From an uncultured Legionella sp. (lineage in GTDB: Bacteria; Pseudomonadota; Gammaproteobacteria; Legionellales; Legionellaceae), in contig CAMFHA010000004.1 in NCBI GenBank assembly GCA_945952115.1, positions 1 to 58,259 on the forward strand: 58,259 bases of DNA, written 5' to 3'. Shown here piece by piece: positions 1 to 9,149 of this stretch; positions within the stretch are counted from its first letter, which is position 1; each line of letters begins with the position of its first letter. The notes under the pieces are model-generated. The model saw only the letters and a list, made by a program, of their open reading frames with translations. It was not told the origin of the DNA and did not search any database. The translations under genes and the position numbers were made by a program.

Positions 1-37
1 TTGGAGAAAACAACAGTATGTGTCTGATTTTTAAGCT

Positions 38-952
38 TTAGATTGGCATTATAATATAGGGGGATAAAATACCTTGTAAGCTCAAAATATCTAATGTTTG
101 AATTGATACCTCATCGATTTTGTCAGTAAATCTGTCTTGTATATCAATTAAGTTGTTAAATGCATTCTTAATAGCATTTGGCTCTTCATTCTCAGCAAAA
201 CGTTTTTTTCTGTCTTTACAGCTCAATTTAAATTCTAATGAAACTCTTTTAATTAAATTAAAACATATCGTTTTCATTTCATTGAATTGAAAACTCTCAT
301 TCATCTCTTTTATTGTTTTCTCAGCTTTTTTATCAAGCAACTCATTTTTAGAGCTTAATTTTTTTATTGCTTCAATATTGGTATTAAGCTTATCTAAAGT
401 ATTTTCTGTTTCTAAAATAAACTGAATCAAAGAAACATAGAGCTTCTCATTTCTGAACTCTGAGAAAGTATTTTGTTTCTTGTTGTAAAAATGTTGTAAC
501 TTTTCATAACTGGACATTAAAGCAGTAATTTTTTCAAAAAAATCTTTCTTTTCATTATCAATTAATTGTTCAATTTCATTTTCTCTAACTAAAGAATTAG
601 TTTGACCTTTCTTGTTATTCGCAGCAACATTATTACTGGAGGAAGAATGAGCAATTATAGATGCTGCTTTATTTGCCTCTATTAAACTTTGTATTTGATC
701 TGTTTTAATTTGCGCTACTCCATAAGGAGCTTTTGTCCCAATAAGAGTTTCGCCATATTTTAGTTGAGATTCTTTAAAATATCCGTCCATAGCATGATGA
801 ACACTGTCCACTTCGCTTACCGAAAATTCACTGCTATTGTTAGGCTCAAATGATAATTCATCTTTATCAAGCTGAAAATCTGCAGGATTAGCCCCAAGCT
901 CAATTAGTAATGCTTGTGTTCTACTAGAATGGTTACCTATAATAAATTTCAT
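38..952 (-). CDS. Orphan coiled-coil protein, candidate secreted effector
   Basis: I do not recognise this 304-residue protein. It starts MKFIIGNHSSRT and has no signal peptide or membrane segment. Residues 1-110 look globular and residues 95-120 are Ser/Asn-rich. From about residue 120 to 265 it is strongly charged and Lys/Glu-rich with heptad-like spacing, as in a long helical or coiled-coil domain. The C-terminus is short and hydrophobic (SPYIIMPI). It stands alone on the minus strand, facing away from the next gene. An orphan, AT-rich, cytosolic coiled-coil gene in this kind of genome is compatible with a Dot/Icm substrate, but that is inference. No catalytic motif was found. Confidence 0.7.
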   Translation of the reverse strand: MKFIIGNHSSRTQALLIELGANPADFQLDKDELSFEPNNSSEFSVSEVDSVHHAMDGYFKESQLKYGETLIGTKAPYGVAQIKTDQIQSLIEANKAASIIAHSSSSNNVAANNKKGQTNSLVRENEIEQLIDNEKKDFFEKITALMSSYEKLQHFYNKKQNTFSEFRNEKLYVSLIQFILETENTLDKLNTNIEAIKKLSSKNELLDKKAEKTIKEMNESFQFNEMKTICFNLIKRVSLEFKLSCKDRKKRFAENEEPNAIKNAFNNLIDIQDRFTDKIDEVSIQTLDILSLQGILSPYIIMPI

Positions 953-1063
953 ACAATAATCTGTGTGATAATTATTACACTATCTAAATAGTAGATGTAG
1001 TGTGCTGATTGTCAAATTATTACATCAAAATTGATTGAAAAATATATTACACAAAGGTTAATT

Positions 1064-1128
1064 TTTATTCAATTCGACTTAAAGGAGTGTACGCCAGTAC
1101 ATGACTGAAGCTGAATGAGCAATGCTAT
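1064..1128. repeat. GTGTAC-core interspersed palindromic element, copy A
   Basis: The core GGAGTGTACGCCAGTACATG lies at 1084-1103. Short imperfect arms flank it (ATTCA/CGACTT to the left, AAGCTGAAT to the right). The same core recurs near 7260, 9050 and 56920. It lies in the gap between two divergent genes. Confidence 0.75.
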
Positions 1129-1212
1129 ATAAGAACATTTAATCAAAAGAAAATACTGCATCCTCTAGAAATAAAAACAAAAATATGGAATAATTATTTC
1201 CATATTTTAATA

Positions 1213-1716
1213 ATGTTAGACAGTTTTATGAAAATAAAAGCACTTTCTTTAATGGTCTCTATTTTTTATTCCATTACTTTATATGCTAATAATTCAACCT
1301 GCCCTCTATCTAATGGAATTAATGTCCACACCTCCAAACGAGTATTAAATATTTGTCAACAAGGCAATGTAGTTAAAGCTTTTAAAATAGCCCTAGGAGA
1401 CAAAGGGATCGGGAAAAAACAAGCAGGTGATAACAAAACACCTATTGGTTTATATGGATTAGCTCACCCAAGAAGATCGAGTCAATTTAAAATCTTTATT
1501 CCTATTCTTTATCCAACTACAAAACAATTAGCTGCGGGATATACTGGTAGAGATGTAGGAATTCATGGACCCAGTCAATCATCTAATTGGCTTGGGTGGG
1601 CAAATAATTTACCCTATGCAACACGAGGATGTATTGCCGTAGGTAGGAATAATTATATCGAGTATGTTGCTAATTGGGTAAGAGCCAATCCTGGGACTAA
1701 AATTTTAATTATTTAG
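1213..1716 (+). CDS. Secreted L,D-transpeptidase (YkuD family)
   Basis: This is a 167-residue exported protein with an N-terminal hydrophobic signal (KALSLMVSIFYSITLYA). A YkuD-type catalytic domain fills most of the rest. The catalytic motif is visible as His118 (GIHGPS) and Cys140 in TRGCIAV, spaced as in the family, with Arg in place of the usual His before GC. The family forms 3-3 peptidoglycan crosslinks or attaches proteins to the wall in the periplasm. The start is uncertain: ATG 1213 is used here, but ATG 1228 (MKIKALSL) gives a cleaner signal peptide and neither has a good ribosome site. It ends just before a 44-bp palindrome. A second, different L,D-transpeptidase lies at 23.3 kb. 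Confidence 0.88.
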   Translation: MLDSFMKIKALSLMVSIFYSITLYANNSTCPLSNGINVHTSKRVLNICQQGNVVKAFKIALGDKGIGKKQAGDNKTPIGLYGLAHPRRSSQFKIFIPILYPTTKQLAAGYTGRDVGIHGPSQSSNWLGWANNLPYATRGCIAVGRNNYIEYVANWVRANPGTKILII

Positions 1717-1720
1717 TAGT

Positions 1721-1764
1721 ATATACCCATTCTACCTGAAGATCTTCAGGTAGAATGGGTATAT
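1721..1764. repeat. Perfect 44-bp palindrome, probable bidirectional stop signal
   Basis: Positions 1721-1742 are exactly complementary to 1743-1764, with ends ATATACCC and GGGTATAT and a GAAGATCTTC centre. It lies between two convergent genes and overlaps the last codons of rsmJ. It lacks a clear U-tract. The TATACCC/GGGTATA ends link it to repeats near 28.1 and 46.1 kb. Confidence 0.85.
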
Positions 1765-2468
1765 ATATCAAAACGCACAGTTTTTCCCTCAATACAAGCC
1801 GTACTAGGGATTAAAGGTTTAATTTTTTGAGGCCATTTTACTACTACTCTACCTTTTGCTCGTTGAATAGCTATTTTTATTAATGCCAAGGCATCCTCAT
1901 CAGGACCAATAAAATCTTGCAAGACTTGCATTTCTTTTTTTACTAAAGCGGATTTGGTTCGAGCAGGATGCATTGGATCTATATATATTAAATCAGGAAA
2001 GTCTTGAGGTAATAAAGCATCTAAATAATCTAAAGCATTCCCTTGATATAAAGATAAAACCATTTTTTTTTCTTCGAGCTCACTTCTTCTCTTTAAGGCA
2101 TCATTCAATAAAGCGGCCATTATTGGATTCCGCTCTATCATTAAAACTTCTGCACCAAAGGAAGCCAAAACTGCTGCATCTCTCCCCCATCCGGCAGTAG
2201 CATCAACAATTTTCATTCCACTATTAGGCTTACATGCACGAACTAATCCTTGTTTTTTCCCCTCTGCTTTTCTTTTATTCCAGGTTGTCAAACTAAAATC
2301 TGCAGCAAGTAAATTAAAAGAAGGCTTTTTTAAGCATAATTTCTCAGAGGTAAGAAATAACCCATCCTGACAATCTTGCTTTAACTCTAAATTAAGCTGT
2401 AAAGACAAATTCAGAGCCTCTGTTAGCATCTCGTCTGATTCATAACCAATACAGCTAATTTTATTCAT
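1746..2468 (-). CDS. rsmJ: 16S rRNA m2G1516 methyltransferase RsmJ
   Basis: A 240-residue class I SAM methyltransferase that methylates N2 of G1516 in 16S rRNA. The SAM-binding segment DATAGWGRDAAVLASFG, followed by the acidic MIERNP, matches the RsmJ/YhiQ pattern, as does the DLIYIDPMHPART motif IV region. Its ATG overlaps the end of gmhB by 8 bases, so it is the last gene of the glyQ-glyS-gmhB-rsmJ operon and is probably translationally coupled. Its final codons (YTHST, stop) lie inside the 44-bp palindrome, so the repeat supplies the C-terminus. Confidence 0.92.
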   Translation of the reverse strand: MNKISCIGYESDEMLTEALNLSLQLNLELKQDCQDGLFLTSEKLCLKKPSFNLLAADFSLTTWNKRKAEGKKQGLVRACKPNSGMKIVDATAGWGRDAAVLASFGAEVLMIERNPIMAALLNDALKRRSELEEKKMVLSLYQGNALDYLDALLPQDFPDLIYIDPMHPARTKSALVKKEMQVLQDFIGPDEDALALIKIAIQRAKGRVVVKWPQKIKPLIPSTACIEGKTVRFDIYTHST

Positions 2469-3009
2469 TAGTACTCTGCTTTGTTAATAAAGCATCTACA
2501 AAAACAGCTAATGAGTTATAAACAGGAACCTCAGGATAATCAGCTAATGCTCTATTGTCGGTCATAGAAGACAAAATCATAATAGGAAGTGCGCCTGCTG
2601 CATAAGCAGCTTGAATATCAGAAATGCGATCGCCTACAAAAAAAACATTGTTTAAAGAGCAATGCAATTGTTCAGCTAATTTATATAACATTTCTGGTTT
2701 GGGTTTTCGACAAGTACAATTCATTTCCGGTAAATGAATACAATATTCAATCGCATTAATCATTCCACCTGCATCCTGTATAAGTCTCATCATTTTTCTA
2801 TGGATAGCGATTAAAGTTTCTTCACTATATAAGCCTCTAGAGACTCCAGATTGATTGGTGGCAATACCAATTTTATACCCCGCTGCTGTAAGCCGAGTTA
2901 TGGCTCTTACACTATCAGGTATTAAAATAAATTCCTCTTCATTTTTAATATAATGAAAAGAATCATAGTTAATTACACCATCTCTATCGAGTAGAATAAC
3001 TTTAGTCAT
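2461..3009 (-). CDS. gmhB: D-glycero-D-manno-heptose 1,7-bisphosphate 7-phosphatase
   Basis: A 182-residue HAD-superfamily phosphatase of the ADP-heptose pathway for LPS inner core. The nucleophile motif is LDRDGVIN (Asp8, Asp10). IATNQSGVSRG is motif II, the zinc-site Cys/His segment is CIHLPEMNCTCRKPKP, and FVGDRISDIQAA is the acid motif IV. The length fits GmhB. Its ATG shares four bases with the glyS stop (ATGA) and its end overlaps rsmJ, as in a coupled operon. The GlyRS-GmhB pairing is also seen in other gammaproteobacteria. Confidence 0.93.
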   Translation of the reverse strand: MTKVILLDRDGVINYDSFHYIKNEEEFILIPDSVRAITRLTAAGYKIGIATNQSGVSRGLYSEETLIAIHRKMMRLIQDAGGMINAIEYCIHLPEMNCTCRKPKPEMLYKLAEQLHCSLNNVFFVGDRISDIQAAYAAGALPIMILSSMTDNRALADYPEVPVYNSLAVFVDALLTKQSTNE

Positions 3010-5081
3010 GCTAATTGTAATATTGAAATGTCAGCAATACTTTGTAACAGCCCTTGCAAATATTCAAGCAAAGCAAGTCGATTATGCTTTATTAATTCAT
3101 TATCAACCATCACCATCACTTTATCAAAAAAAACATCTACAGCTTCTTTTATATTAGCAAGCTCTCGCAATAGCTCATTATATTTTGCTTCTGTATAAAG
3201 CGTACTTACCCGTTGATTAAGTTCTTTAATTTGAGCATAAAGTATCTTTTCAGAGCCTTCCTCTAAAAACTGCTCCTTAATGGTTAAATGTTTACTATAA
3301 GTACCAGCGCTAGATAAAATATTACCAACACGTTTACAAGTGGCACTTAAAGAAGCAGCTTCAGGTAAATTAATAAAATCTTTAAGCGCTTTTAAACGCT
3401 TTTCAAGATCCACACAACATTCATCTTGACGTGCTCTTACTGCTTGAATTAAATCAATAGAATAACCTTGATTTTGATAATAAGAATTTAGTCTATCTAA
3501 AATAAAAGGCTTTAATTCTAATAATGCAGATAAGTCTGGAGGAAGAACAGCTCCATAAATATGAGTACTTTGATTTATTAAATCGCTCAAATTTAAAGGA
3601 ATTGTAATCGAAGCTAAAATTCGAACTACGGCTAAAGCATGACGACGTAATTTAAAAGGATCTTTTACACCTGAAGGTTTTTGGCCAATTGCAAAAATTC
3701 CTACCAAGGTATCCAGCCTATCTGCTAAAGAAAGCGCTTTACCTAGAAGCGATGAAGGAATGTCATCTGCTGCAAAACGAGGCATATATTGTTCATTTAA
3801 AGCACAAGCAACTTCAGCGGACTCTCCATCATGTAGAGCATAATAATAACCCATTAGACCTTGCAGTTCAGGAAACTCCCCAACCATGCCACTAAGTAAA
3901 TCACATTTTGATAATTCAGCAGCACGCTCTACCAACTGAGCTGGAAGATTCAAAGGCTTAGATAAATAAATCATAAGCTGTTTTACTCGCTCAGTTTTCT
4001 GATACAGACTACCTAACTTCTCTTGAAAAACAACATGTTCAGTTGCACTAATGTGTTTGCTTAACGCTTGTTTTTTATCCTGCTTAAAGAAGAAGGCAGC
4101 GTCACTTAAGCGAGCCCGCATTACCTTTTCATTACCTAAAATAACCTGTTGTGGATTAATGCTATCGATATTAGCCACCGTAATAAAATAAGGAAGCAAA
4201 TTACCTTGCGCATCCTTTAAAGCAAAACACTTTTGATGCGATTGCATAGAAGCAATTAATGCTTCTGGAGGCACCTCTAAAAATTCTTTTTCAAAATGTG
4301 CTAATAAAGCATGAGGCCATTCAACAATGGAAGTTACTTCATCTAATAGCTCTTCTGGCATCACTGGAATAGCATTATATTGTTTTGCTAATTCTTTTAT
4401 TTGATTTCTAATAGTTTCTTTTCGTAAAGAAAAATCCGCTAATACAAAAGAGTCCTTTAATTGCTGTTCATAAGTTTTTGCAGAGTTTAGGATAAATTCA
4501 TCAGGAGAGTGAAAACGATGTCCAGAGCTAGCTCGACCTGTTTTAACACCAAGAATACTGGTTTCTATAAGCTCATTACCATAAAGCATCACAGACCAAT
4601 GAATGGGACGCGCAAATTCTTCTTCACCATTACCCCAGCGCATTGGTTTGGCAATAGCTAGATTTGCTATTGCTTGCTTAATATATTCTGGTAATAAGTT
4701 TTTAGTCAAATTCCCAGCTTGCTCCACTTCATAAACTACCCATTCCCCTTTATCGGTTTGAACATGCGTTAACTGTTCAATATTAACTCCACACGATTTA
4801 GCAAAGCCAATTAAAGCAGGAGTAGGATTGCCTTCTTTATCATAAGCAGCAACAAGTGCCGGTCCTCGACGCGTTACCAATTGGCTTGGTTGTTCAGCTT
4901 GTAAGTCATAAATAGCTACAGCTAAGCGTCGAGGTGTAGCAAACCGCTTCACTGTACCATAATGTAATTGGGCTTTATCTAAACTAGCTAATAAATTATT
5001 GGTTAACTCATTAGCCAAAGGCCAGACGGCTCCGGAAGGCAGTTCTTCACAACCTAATTCAAAAATAAAATCATTAACCAT
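3006..5081 (-). CDS. glyS: Glycyl-tRNA synthetase beta subunit
   Basis: A 691-residue beta chain of the bacterial alpha2-beta2 GlyRS, which binds tRNA and supports glycine attachment. The N-terminus [16 protein letters not shown] is the family signature. The central HD-like region and the C-terminal anticodon-binding helical region are present, and the length is close to the E. coli subunit (689). Its ATG overlaps the glyQ stop by one base (TAATG), so the two subunits are likely coupled and made in equal amounts. gmhB follows with a 4-base overlap. Confidence 0.97.
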   Translation of the reverse strand: MVNDFIFELGCEELPSGAVWPLANELTNNLLASLDKAQLHYGTVKRFATPRRLAVAIYDLQAEQPSQLVTRRGPALVAAYDKEGNPTPALIGFAKSCGVNIEQLTHVQTDKGEWVVYEVEQAGNLTKNLLPEYIKQAIANLAIAKPMRWGNGEEEFARPIHWSVMLYGNELIETSILGVKTGRASSGHRFHSPDEFILNSAKTYEQQLKDSFVLADFSLRKETIRNQIKELAKQYNAIPVMPEELLDEVTSIVEWPHALLAHFEKEFLEVPPEALIASMQSHQKCFALKDAQGNLLPYFITVANIDSINPQQVILGNEKVMRARLSDAAFFFKQDKKQALSKHISATEHVVFQEKLGSLYQKTERVKQLMIYLSKPLNLPAQLVERAAELSKCDLLSGMVGEFPELQGLMGYYYALHDGESAEVACALNEQYMPRFAADDIPSSLLGKALSLADRLDTLVGIFAIGQKPSGVKDPFKLRRHALAVVRILASITIPLNLSDLINQSTHIYGAVLPPDLSALLELKPFILDRLNSYYQNQGYSIDLIQAVRARQDECCVDLEKRLKALKDFINLPEAASLSATCKRVGNILSSAGTYSKHLTIKEQFLEEGSEKILYAQIKELNQRVSTLYTEAKYNELLRELANIKEAVDVFFDKVMVMVDNELIKHNRLALLEYLQGLLQSIADISILQLA

Positions 5082-5977
5082 TAGACACCTTTTTGCATGG
5101 GAAAGCCTAAAGCTTCGCGCGCTTGATAATAGGCTTGAGCTACTGCTCGAGATAATTGTCTTACTCGTAAAATAAAACGCTGACGCTCAGTCACAGAAAT
5201 AGCTTTACGTGCATCGAGAAGATTAAAAGCATGTGAGGCTTTCATAACCATCTCATAAGCAGGAAGCGGTAATTGTAAATAAATTAATTTTTGAGCTTCT
5301 TGTTCATAATAATCAAATTGTCTGAATAACTCTTCAACATTCGCATGTTCAAAATTATAAGCTGACATTTCTACTTCATTTTGATGAAAAACATCACCAT
5401 AAGTTATCAAGCCTTGAGGAGTTCGACACCAAGGTAAATCAAATAAATTATCTACGCCCAGTATGAACATTGAAATACGTTCTAAACCATAGGTTAATTC
5501 GCCTGTTACTGGCTTACAAGCTAACCCACCTACTTGTTGAAAATAAGTAAATTGAGATATTTCCATTCCATTTTGCCACACTTCCCAACCTAAGCCCCAT
5601 GCACCTAAAGTAGGAGACTCCCAGTTGTCCTCAACAAAACGAATATCATCTCTTAAAGGATCAACACCCAACATGCGCAAAGAATTTAAATATTTATCTT
5701 GAATATCAATAGGTGAAGGTTTTAATACTACTTGGAATTGGTAATAATGTTGTACTCGATTAGGATTTTCTCCATAACGGCCATCTGTAGGACGTCTAGA
5801 AGGTTGAACATAAGCTGCTGACCATGGCTCTGGCCCAATGGCTCGTAAAAAGGTAGCAGGATGAAATGTCCCAGCACCAACCTCCATATCTAAAGGTTGC
5901 AAAATAACACAGCCTTGCGCTGCCCAATAATTTTGTAAAGCTAAAATAATATCTTGAAACGTGGTGGGTTTTGTCAT
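5081..5977 (-). CDS. glyQ: Glycyl-tRNA synthetase alpha subunit
   Basis: The catalytic alpha chain of the split glycyl-tRNA synthetase (class II), about 298 residues. The family hallmarks [17 protein letters not shown] near the N-terminus and [16 protein letters not shown] are clear. Two in-frame ATGs exist at 5983 and 5977. The second (MTKPTTFQ) has a GAG at proper spacing and aligns better with E. coli GlyQ, so it is used here. First gene of a four-gene minus-strand operon. The DsbA2-like gene lies 168 bases upstream, behind an inverted-repeat element that could separate the transcripts. Confidence 0.96.
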   Translation of the reverse strand: MTKPTTFQDIILALQNYWAAQGCVILQPLDMEVGAGTFHPATFLRAIGPEPWSAAYVQPSRRPTDGRYGENPNRVQHYYQFQVVLKPSPIDIQDKYLNSLRMLGVDPLRDDIRFVEDNWESPTLGAWGLGWEVWQNGMEISQFTYFQQVGGLACKPVTGELTYGLERISMFILGVDNLFDLPWCRTPQGLITYGDVFHQNEVEMSAYNFEHANVEELFRQFDYYEQEAQKLIYLQLPLPAYEMVMKASHAFNLLDARKAISVTERQRFILRVRQLSRAVAQAYYQAREALGFPMQKGV

Positions 5978-6060
5978 AAACATCTCAAATTAATTAATCA
6001 CAACTTGCGTTACTAGGGGATTTTGAATGCAGTATCCATTTTGGTTGTCTGTTATTTAAC

Positions 6061-6139
6061 TGTAACCTTGATGCAGCAGCATAGCGTAATCAAGGTTCAT
6101 ATCAAGAACCATCGAAGCTACGCTGCATCAAGGCTACAA
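6061..6139. repeat. REP/BIME-like inverted repeat, CTTGATGCAGC type
   Basis: Arms at 6061-6077 and 6123-6139 pair over 17 bp with one mismatch (TGTAACCTTGATGCAGC). A nested pair AACCTTGAT/ATCAAGGTT lies inside. It resembles the widespread gammaproteobacterial REP-type repeats. It may also terminate the upstream dsbA2 transcript. Confidence 0.7.
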
Positions 6140-6145
6140 CTATAA

Positions 6146-6928
6146 CTAATTACCTGCTGCTTTTTTAATTAGCTCTTGTAACGCTTCTTCTGTTGAAGCA
6201 CCAGGAACAAATGAAGGTTCAGTTCCTTTCTTGAATTTGCTGCCAGGAGTAGAGGCAACAATAAATGCTGGAGTACCCATTAAATGTAATTTTTCAGCTA
6301 ATTCACGATTTGCATCTAATACATCGCTAACTTCTTTACTCTTCATATCTTTTTGAAGTTTTTTCAAGTCGAGGCCAACTGACTTAGCAATATCCATAAC
6401 TATTTTATCATCTAAACGCTTCTCTGTATCCAGTAAAGCATTGTGCATTTGAATATATTTTCCTTGCATTCCAGCTGCTAATGCTGCACGTGATGCTGTT
6501 TCAGAAGATTTACCAAAAATTGGAAATTCTTTATAAATAACACGTAAATCACTGTCTTTCTTTATCAAACCTTCCATAATAGGAGCCATTTTTTTACAGT
6601 GAATACATTGATAATCAAAAAACTCAACAACGGTAACATTGCCTTTGGCGTTGCCTACTGTGGTTAATTTTCCTTGGAATAAATTATTTGCATTCTCTTG
6701 AATAGCTGATTGAGCTTGCTGCTGCATATTTTGCTGTTGCTTTTGTTGTAAAGCTTGAGATGCTTCTAATAAAACTTCTGGGTTATTTACTAAATAATCA
6801 TGTACCACTTTTTCAATTTCTTTCTTTTGTACATCAGACATAGAAGAAACTGCATCATCAGCAATAACTGCTTGAGAAACTAAAGAAGTTGCCATCACTC
6901 CTGCTGCTAATAAATATTTTACGTTCAC
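6146..6928 (-). CDS. DsbA2/Com1-like periplasmic thiol-disulfide oxidoreductase
   Basis: A 260-residue exported thioredoxin-fold protein. A signal peptide (LLAAGVMATSLVSQAVIA) is followed by a Gln-rich helical segment (about 30-85) that fits a dimerisation region. The DSBA domain has the redox motif Cys108-Ile-His-Cys111 (FFDYQCIHCKKM) and a cis-proline loop MGTPAFIV. This domain order matches the Legionella DsbA2/Coxiella Com1 group, whose members combine oxidase and isomerase activity and help fold Dot/Icm components. That function comes from family knowledge. Translation starts at GTG (6926-6928), since the nearby ATG runs into a stop. The purine-rich AAGGGGAATGGA precedes it. Confidence 0.9.
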   Translation of the reverse strand: MNVKYLLAAGVMATSLVSQAVIADDAVSSMSDVQKKEIEKVVHDYLVNNPEVLLEASQALQQKQQQNMQQQAQSAIQENANNLFQGKLTTVGNAKGNVTVVEFFDYQCIHCKKMAPIMEGLIKKDSDLRVIYKEFPIFGKSSETASRAALAAGMQGKYIQMHNALLDTEKRLDDKIVMDIAKSVGLDLKKLQKDMKSKEVSDVLDANRELAEKLHLMGTPAFIVASTPGSKFKKGTEPSFVPGASTEEALQELIKKAAGN

Positions 6929-7442
6929 TCCATTCCCCTTTCACTTATTTAATATAAACACTCACATTAATAATTTGTCCTCTGCACCCTAGCATCGACT
7001 AAAAAAAAATTCAAGAGATACTCTCTTAAAGGGTGCGACTTTTAGCGTGGTTTTTTATAAGCCCGCCATCCTGAGCCTAGTGAAAGATTGTATGCGAGTG
7101 TGCGGCGGCAACTCAAGTAACTATTTAAACGTTTCGAGAGCTGAGCTAGAGTACCATGAGCTTCTCGATTGATTAAACCAATTCTTCGCTCCCAAAAACG
7201 TCATATTGTTAATAGACTTCTTTCAAAACTCGCTGCAGAGAGCAAAGTGCGAGGAGAGCCGGAGTGTACACGCAAGTACATGAGGATTCGAGCACCGAAT
7301 CGACGAAGCAATTTGCCTCTGCAGTAGAATTTCGAAAGAAGTCTAATGAGACATGCCGTGAGAGCTCCCTCTAATAAGATTGTTTTTACTATATGATTAT
7401 TATAGGATTTTACTTAATACAACCTAAATTTGATGAATAATC
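6929..7442. other. Intergenic stretch with repeat remnants
   Basis: This 514-base gap holds no convincing gene. It contains the divergent upstream regions of dsbA2 and the phosphatase gene. It also holds a segment near 7028-7085 (GGTTTTTTATAAGC then CATCCTGAGC) that resembles repeats at 31.1 and 33.85 kb, and the composite palindromic element at 7211-7347. Confidence 0.6.
7211..7347. repeat. Composite palindromic element, copy B (GTGTAC core, TAGACTT ends)
   Basis: The outer arms AATAGACTTCTTTC (7211-7224) and GAAAGAAGTCTA (7334-7345) pair. Pairing continues through CTGCAGAG/CTCTGCAG. The centre (7258-7284) carries the core GGAGTGTACACGCAAGTACA seen in the other copies. The ends are shared with palindromes near 26.7, 42.7 and 44.1 kb. 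Confidence 0.8.
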
Positions 7443-8972
7443 ATGTCCCTTCTTGAAATTGATCTAAACGATGAGCCTATTGATTTACTGCATATGCCAA
7501 AACCTTATTTTCAAATTTCTAAAATTAAAGAGATTACTATTGGAGATTTGCATGCCAACCCCATTAAGCTTCTTTATATTTTTTTACGCTATGCTATTTT
7601 TTCAATGAGTTCAGATACTTATTCCAATTTAGTGGCACTTTATCAAAACTTCCCCAATCCTGCGTTGAATAAAAGCAACATGATTAAACAATCTCAAATT
7701 ATTCAACAATTTAAACAAATAATTAATTCTCAAATAAGCATTACTAACACCTCTATATTTGTACGTTTTGCGGGAGATATTCGAGCTGACCGTGGAAAAG
7801 ATCAACGATTTTTAGACGGTATTTTTGACAAGTTAGAACGAAATAACGTTCCTTATTGTATTGTATTAGGCAATCACGATGAGGAAGATTCACGTGCATG
7901 GCTAGAGGGTGATGATAAAACAAGATTACTTAACGAAGCGGATTGCTCCTATATTAATCTTATTAAAGCTTTGAAACATGGAGAAGAAAAGCATAATGAA
8001 ATTAATGAGTTATATAAACGATGTTATTTAGATAAAACTATACTTGTTGATATTACATTTGAAGAAGCCCCTATTTCTAGCAATGAATCTTATAATTTTG
8101 TTTTATTTAGTCACGGAGCTATCGATTGGGAGAATATTAAAAATCTAGCTTATCAATTAAATCAACCTTGCTTAACTTCAAATCATCATGAGATTGCAAA
8201 TACTATTTATACTCTCAATCAAGAGTATCAGTTTTTAAAAGAAAAAGGCTTAGCAAATTGTATTATGCAAAAAGGTAGTGCTGCTTATAAAATGATTTGG
8301 CAAAGAGAAGACGAACTATTCAAAGAAAGAGGAACAACCTTGAGTAGTTTACAAAAACTTATATTGATCCATGCTCATGATAAAAACAATATAAAATATC
8401 CTTCTTTCTATTCAATTGATAATAATATTGGAAAATTTGAATTAGAGAACCCAGATAAATCACATGAGATAGCAATAATTAGTGATTTTTATCGTATTCC
8501 CCTTCCCATTTCTAATTTGAAAAATGATTCCAAGCATCAATATCCACCCAGTGTAGAAATAGAATGGAATAAAATAATTCGTACATTACAAAAAAATATT
8601 TATAACTTAAAAAAAGAAATTGCGCATCCACTCTATCCAGCCACCACAGAGGGTTTAAATGATCGTTTGCAATTTTATCAAAAAACTCTTTTAGACCTTC
8701 GAAAAAAGAGTTTTTTTCCTCTCCAAGTAAATCAAAAAAAAGCGGCTAAATCTGCTTTGGTTAGAGTTCCTATTAAACCAACAAAAGAAGAATATTATCG
8801 AATGAATGATAAACCTTCACTTAAAAACATTCATACTCCTTCAAGTAATTCCTCTGTTAGGCAACCCACTGATTTTTGGACAAGATTTTTTAATTTCAAT
8901 AGTCCAAGTAATACAAAGAAAGAATCAGAAAAAGCAGGCTGTTTCTTTGGATTTAATTTTCTGAGAAAATAA
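7443..8972 (+). CDS. PPP-type metallophosphatase, WipA/WipB-like effector candidate
   Basis: A 509-residue cytosolic-type protein with the full metal-binding pattern of the PPP phosphatase fold: GDLHAN (Asp35, His37), GDIRADRG (Asp112, Asp116, Arg117), GNHDEE (Asn144, His145), FSHG (His224) and HAHD (His310/312). The layout, with the leading ITIGDLHxN...KLLYIFLR segment, resembles the Legionella WipA/WipB effector phosphatases. That link is by recognition only. Residues about 375-420 look helical, and the tail from 430 is Ser/Lys/Asn-rich, ending GCFFGFNFLRK, as expected for a C-terminal secretion signal. It is monocistronic, flanked on both sides by palindromic elements, and has no strong ribosome site. 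The substrate is unknown. Confidence 0.8.
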   Translation: MSLLEIDLNDEPIDLLHMPKPYFQISKIKEITIGDLHANPIKLLYIFLRYAIFSMSSDTYSNLVALYQNFPNPALNKSNMIKQSQIIQQFKQIINSQISITNTSIFVRFAGDIRADRGKDQRFLDGIFDKLERNNVPYCIVLGNHDEEDSRAWLEGDDKTRLLNEADCSYINLIKALKHGEEKHNEINELYKRCYLDKTILVDITFEEAPISSNESYNFVLFSHGAIDWENIKNLAYQLNQPCLTSNHHEIANTIYTLNQEYQFLKEKGLANCIMQKGSAAYKMIWQREDELFKERGTTLSSLQKLILIHAHDKNNIKYPSFYSIDNNIGKFELENPDKSHEIAIISDFYRIPLPISNLKNDSKHQYPPSVEIEWNKIIRTLQKNIYNLKKEIAHPLYPATTEGLNDRLQFYQKTLLDLRKKSFFPLQVNQKKAAKSALVRVPIKPTKEEYYRMNDKPSLKNIHTPSSNSSVRQPTDFWTRFFNFNSPSNTKKESEKAGCFFGFNFLRK

Positions 8973-8993
8973 TTAATAGAGCACGTGAGATAT

Positions 8994-9117
8994 ATAGCCG
9001 TTCCCACTAAGTTTTAGACGAGGCGCATTTGAATGAGGTGAAGGAGTGTACGCTAGTACATGACTGAAGCCGAGTGAGAAGGCAACGAAGTATAAAGCTT
9101 AGTGGGAAATGCTATAA
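8994..9117. repeat. GTGTAC-core palindromic element, copy C
   Basis: The arms start TATAGCCGTTCCCACTAAG (8994-9012) and pair with CTTAGTGGGAAATGCTATA (9099-9117). The core AAGGAGTGTACGCTAGTACA is at 9051-9060 onwards. It lies between the convergent ends of the phosphatase and OPT genes. Confidence 0.8.
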
Positions 9118-9149
9118 GTGGATTTAATTAATCTTAAGCGGTTACTCTT

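Noticed and set aside
3689..3895. 68-codon open frame on the plus strand inside glyS
   Set aside because: It is antisense to a well-supported gene and has no ribosome site or family likeness.
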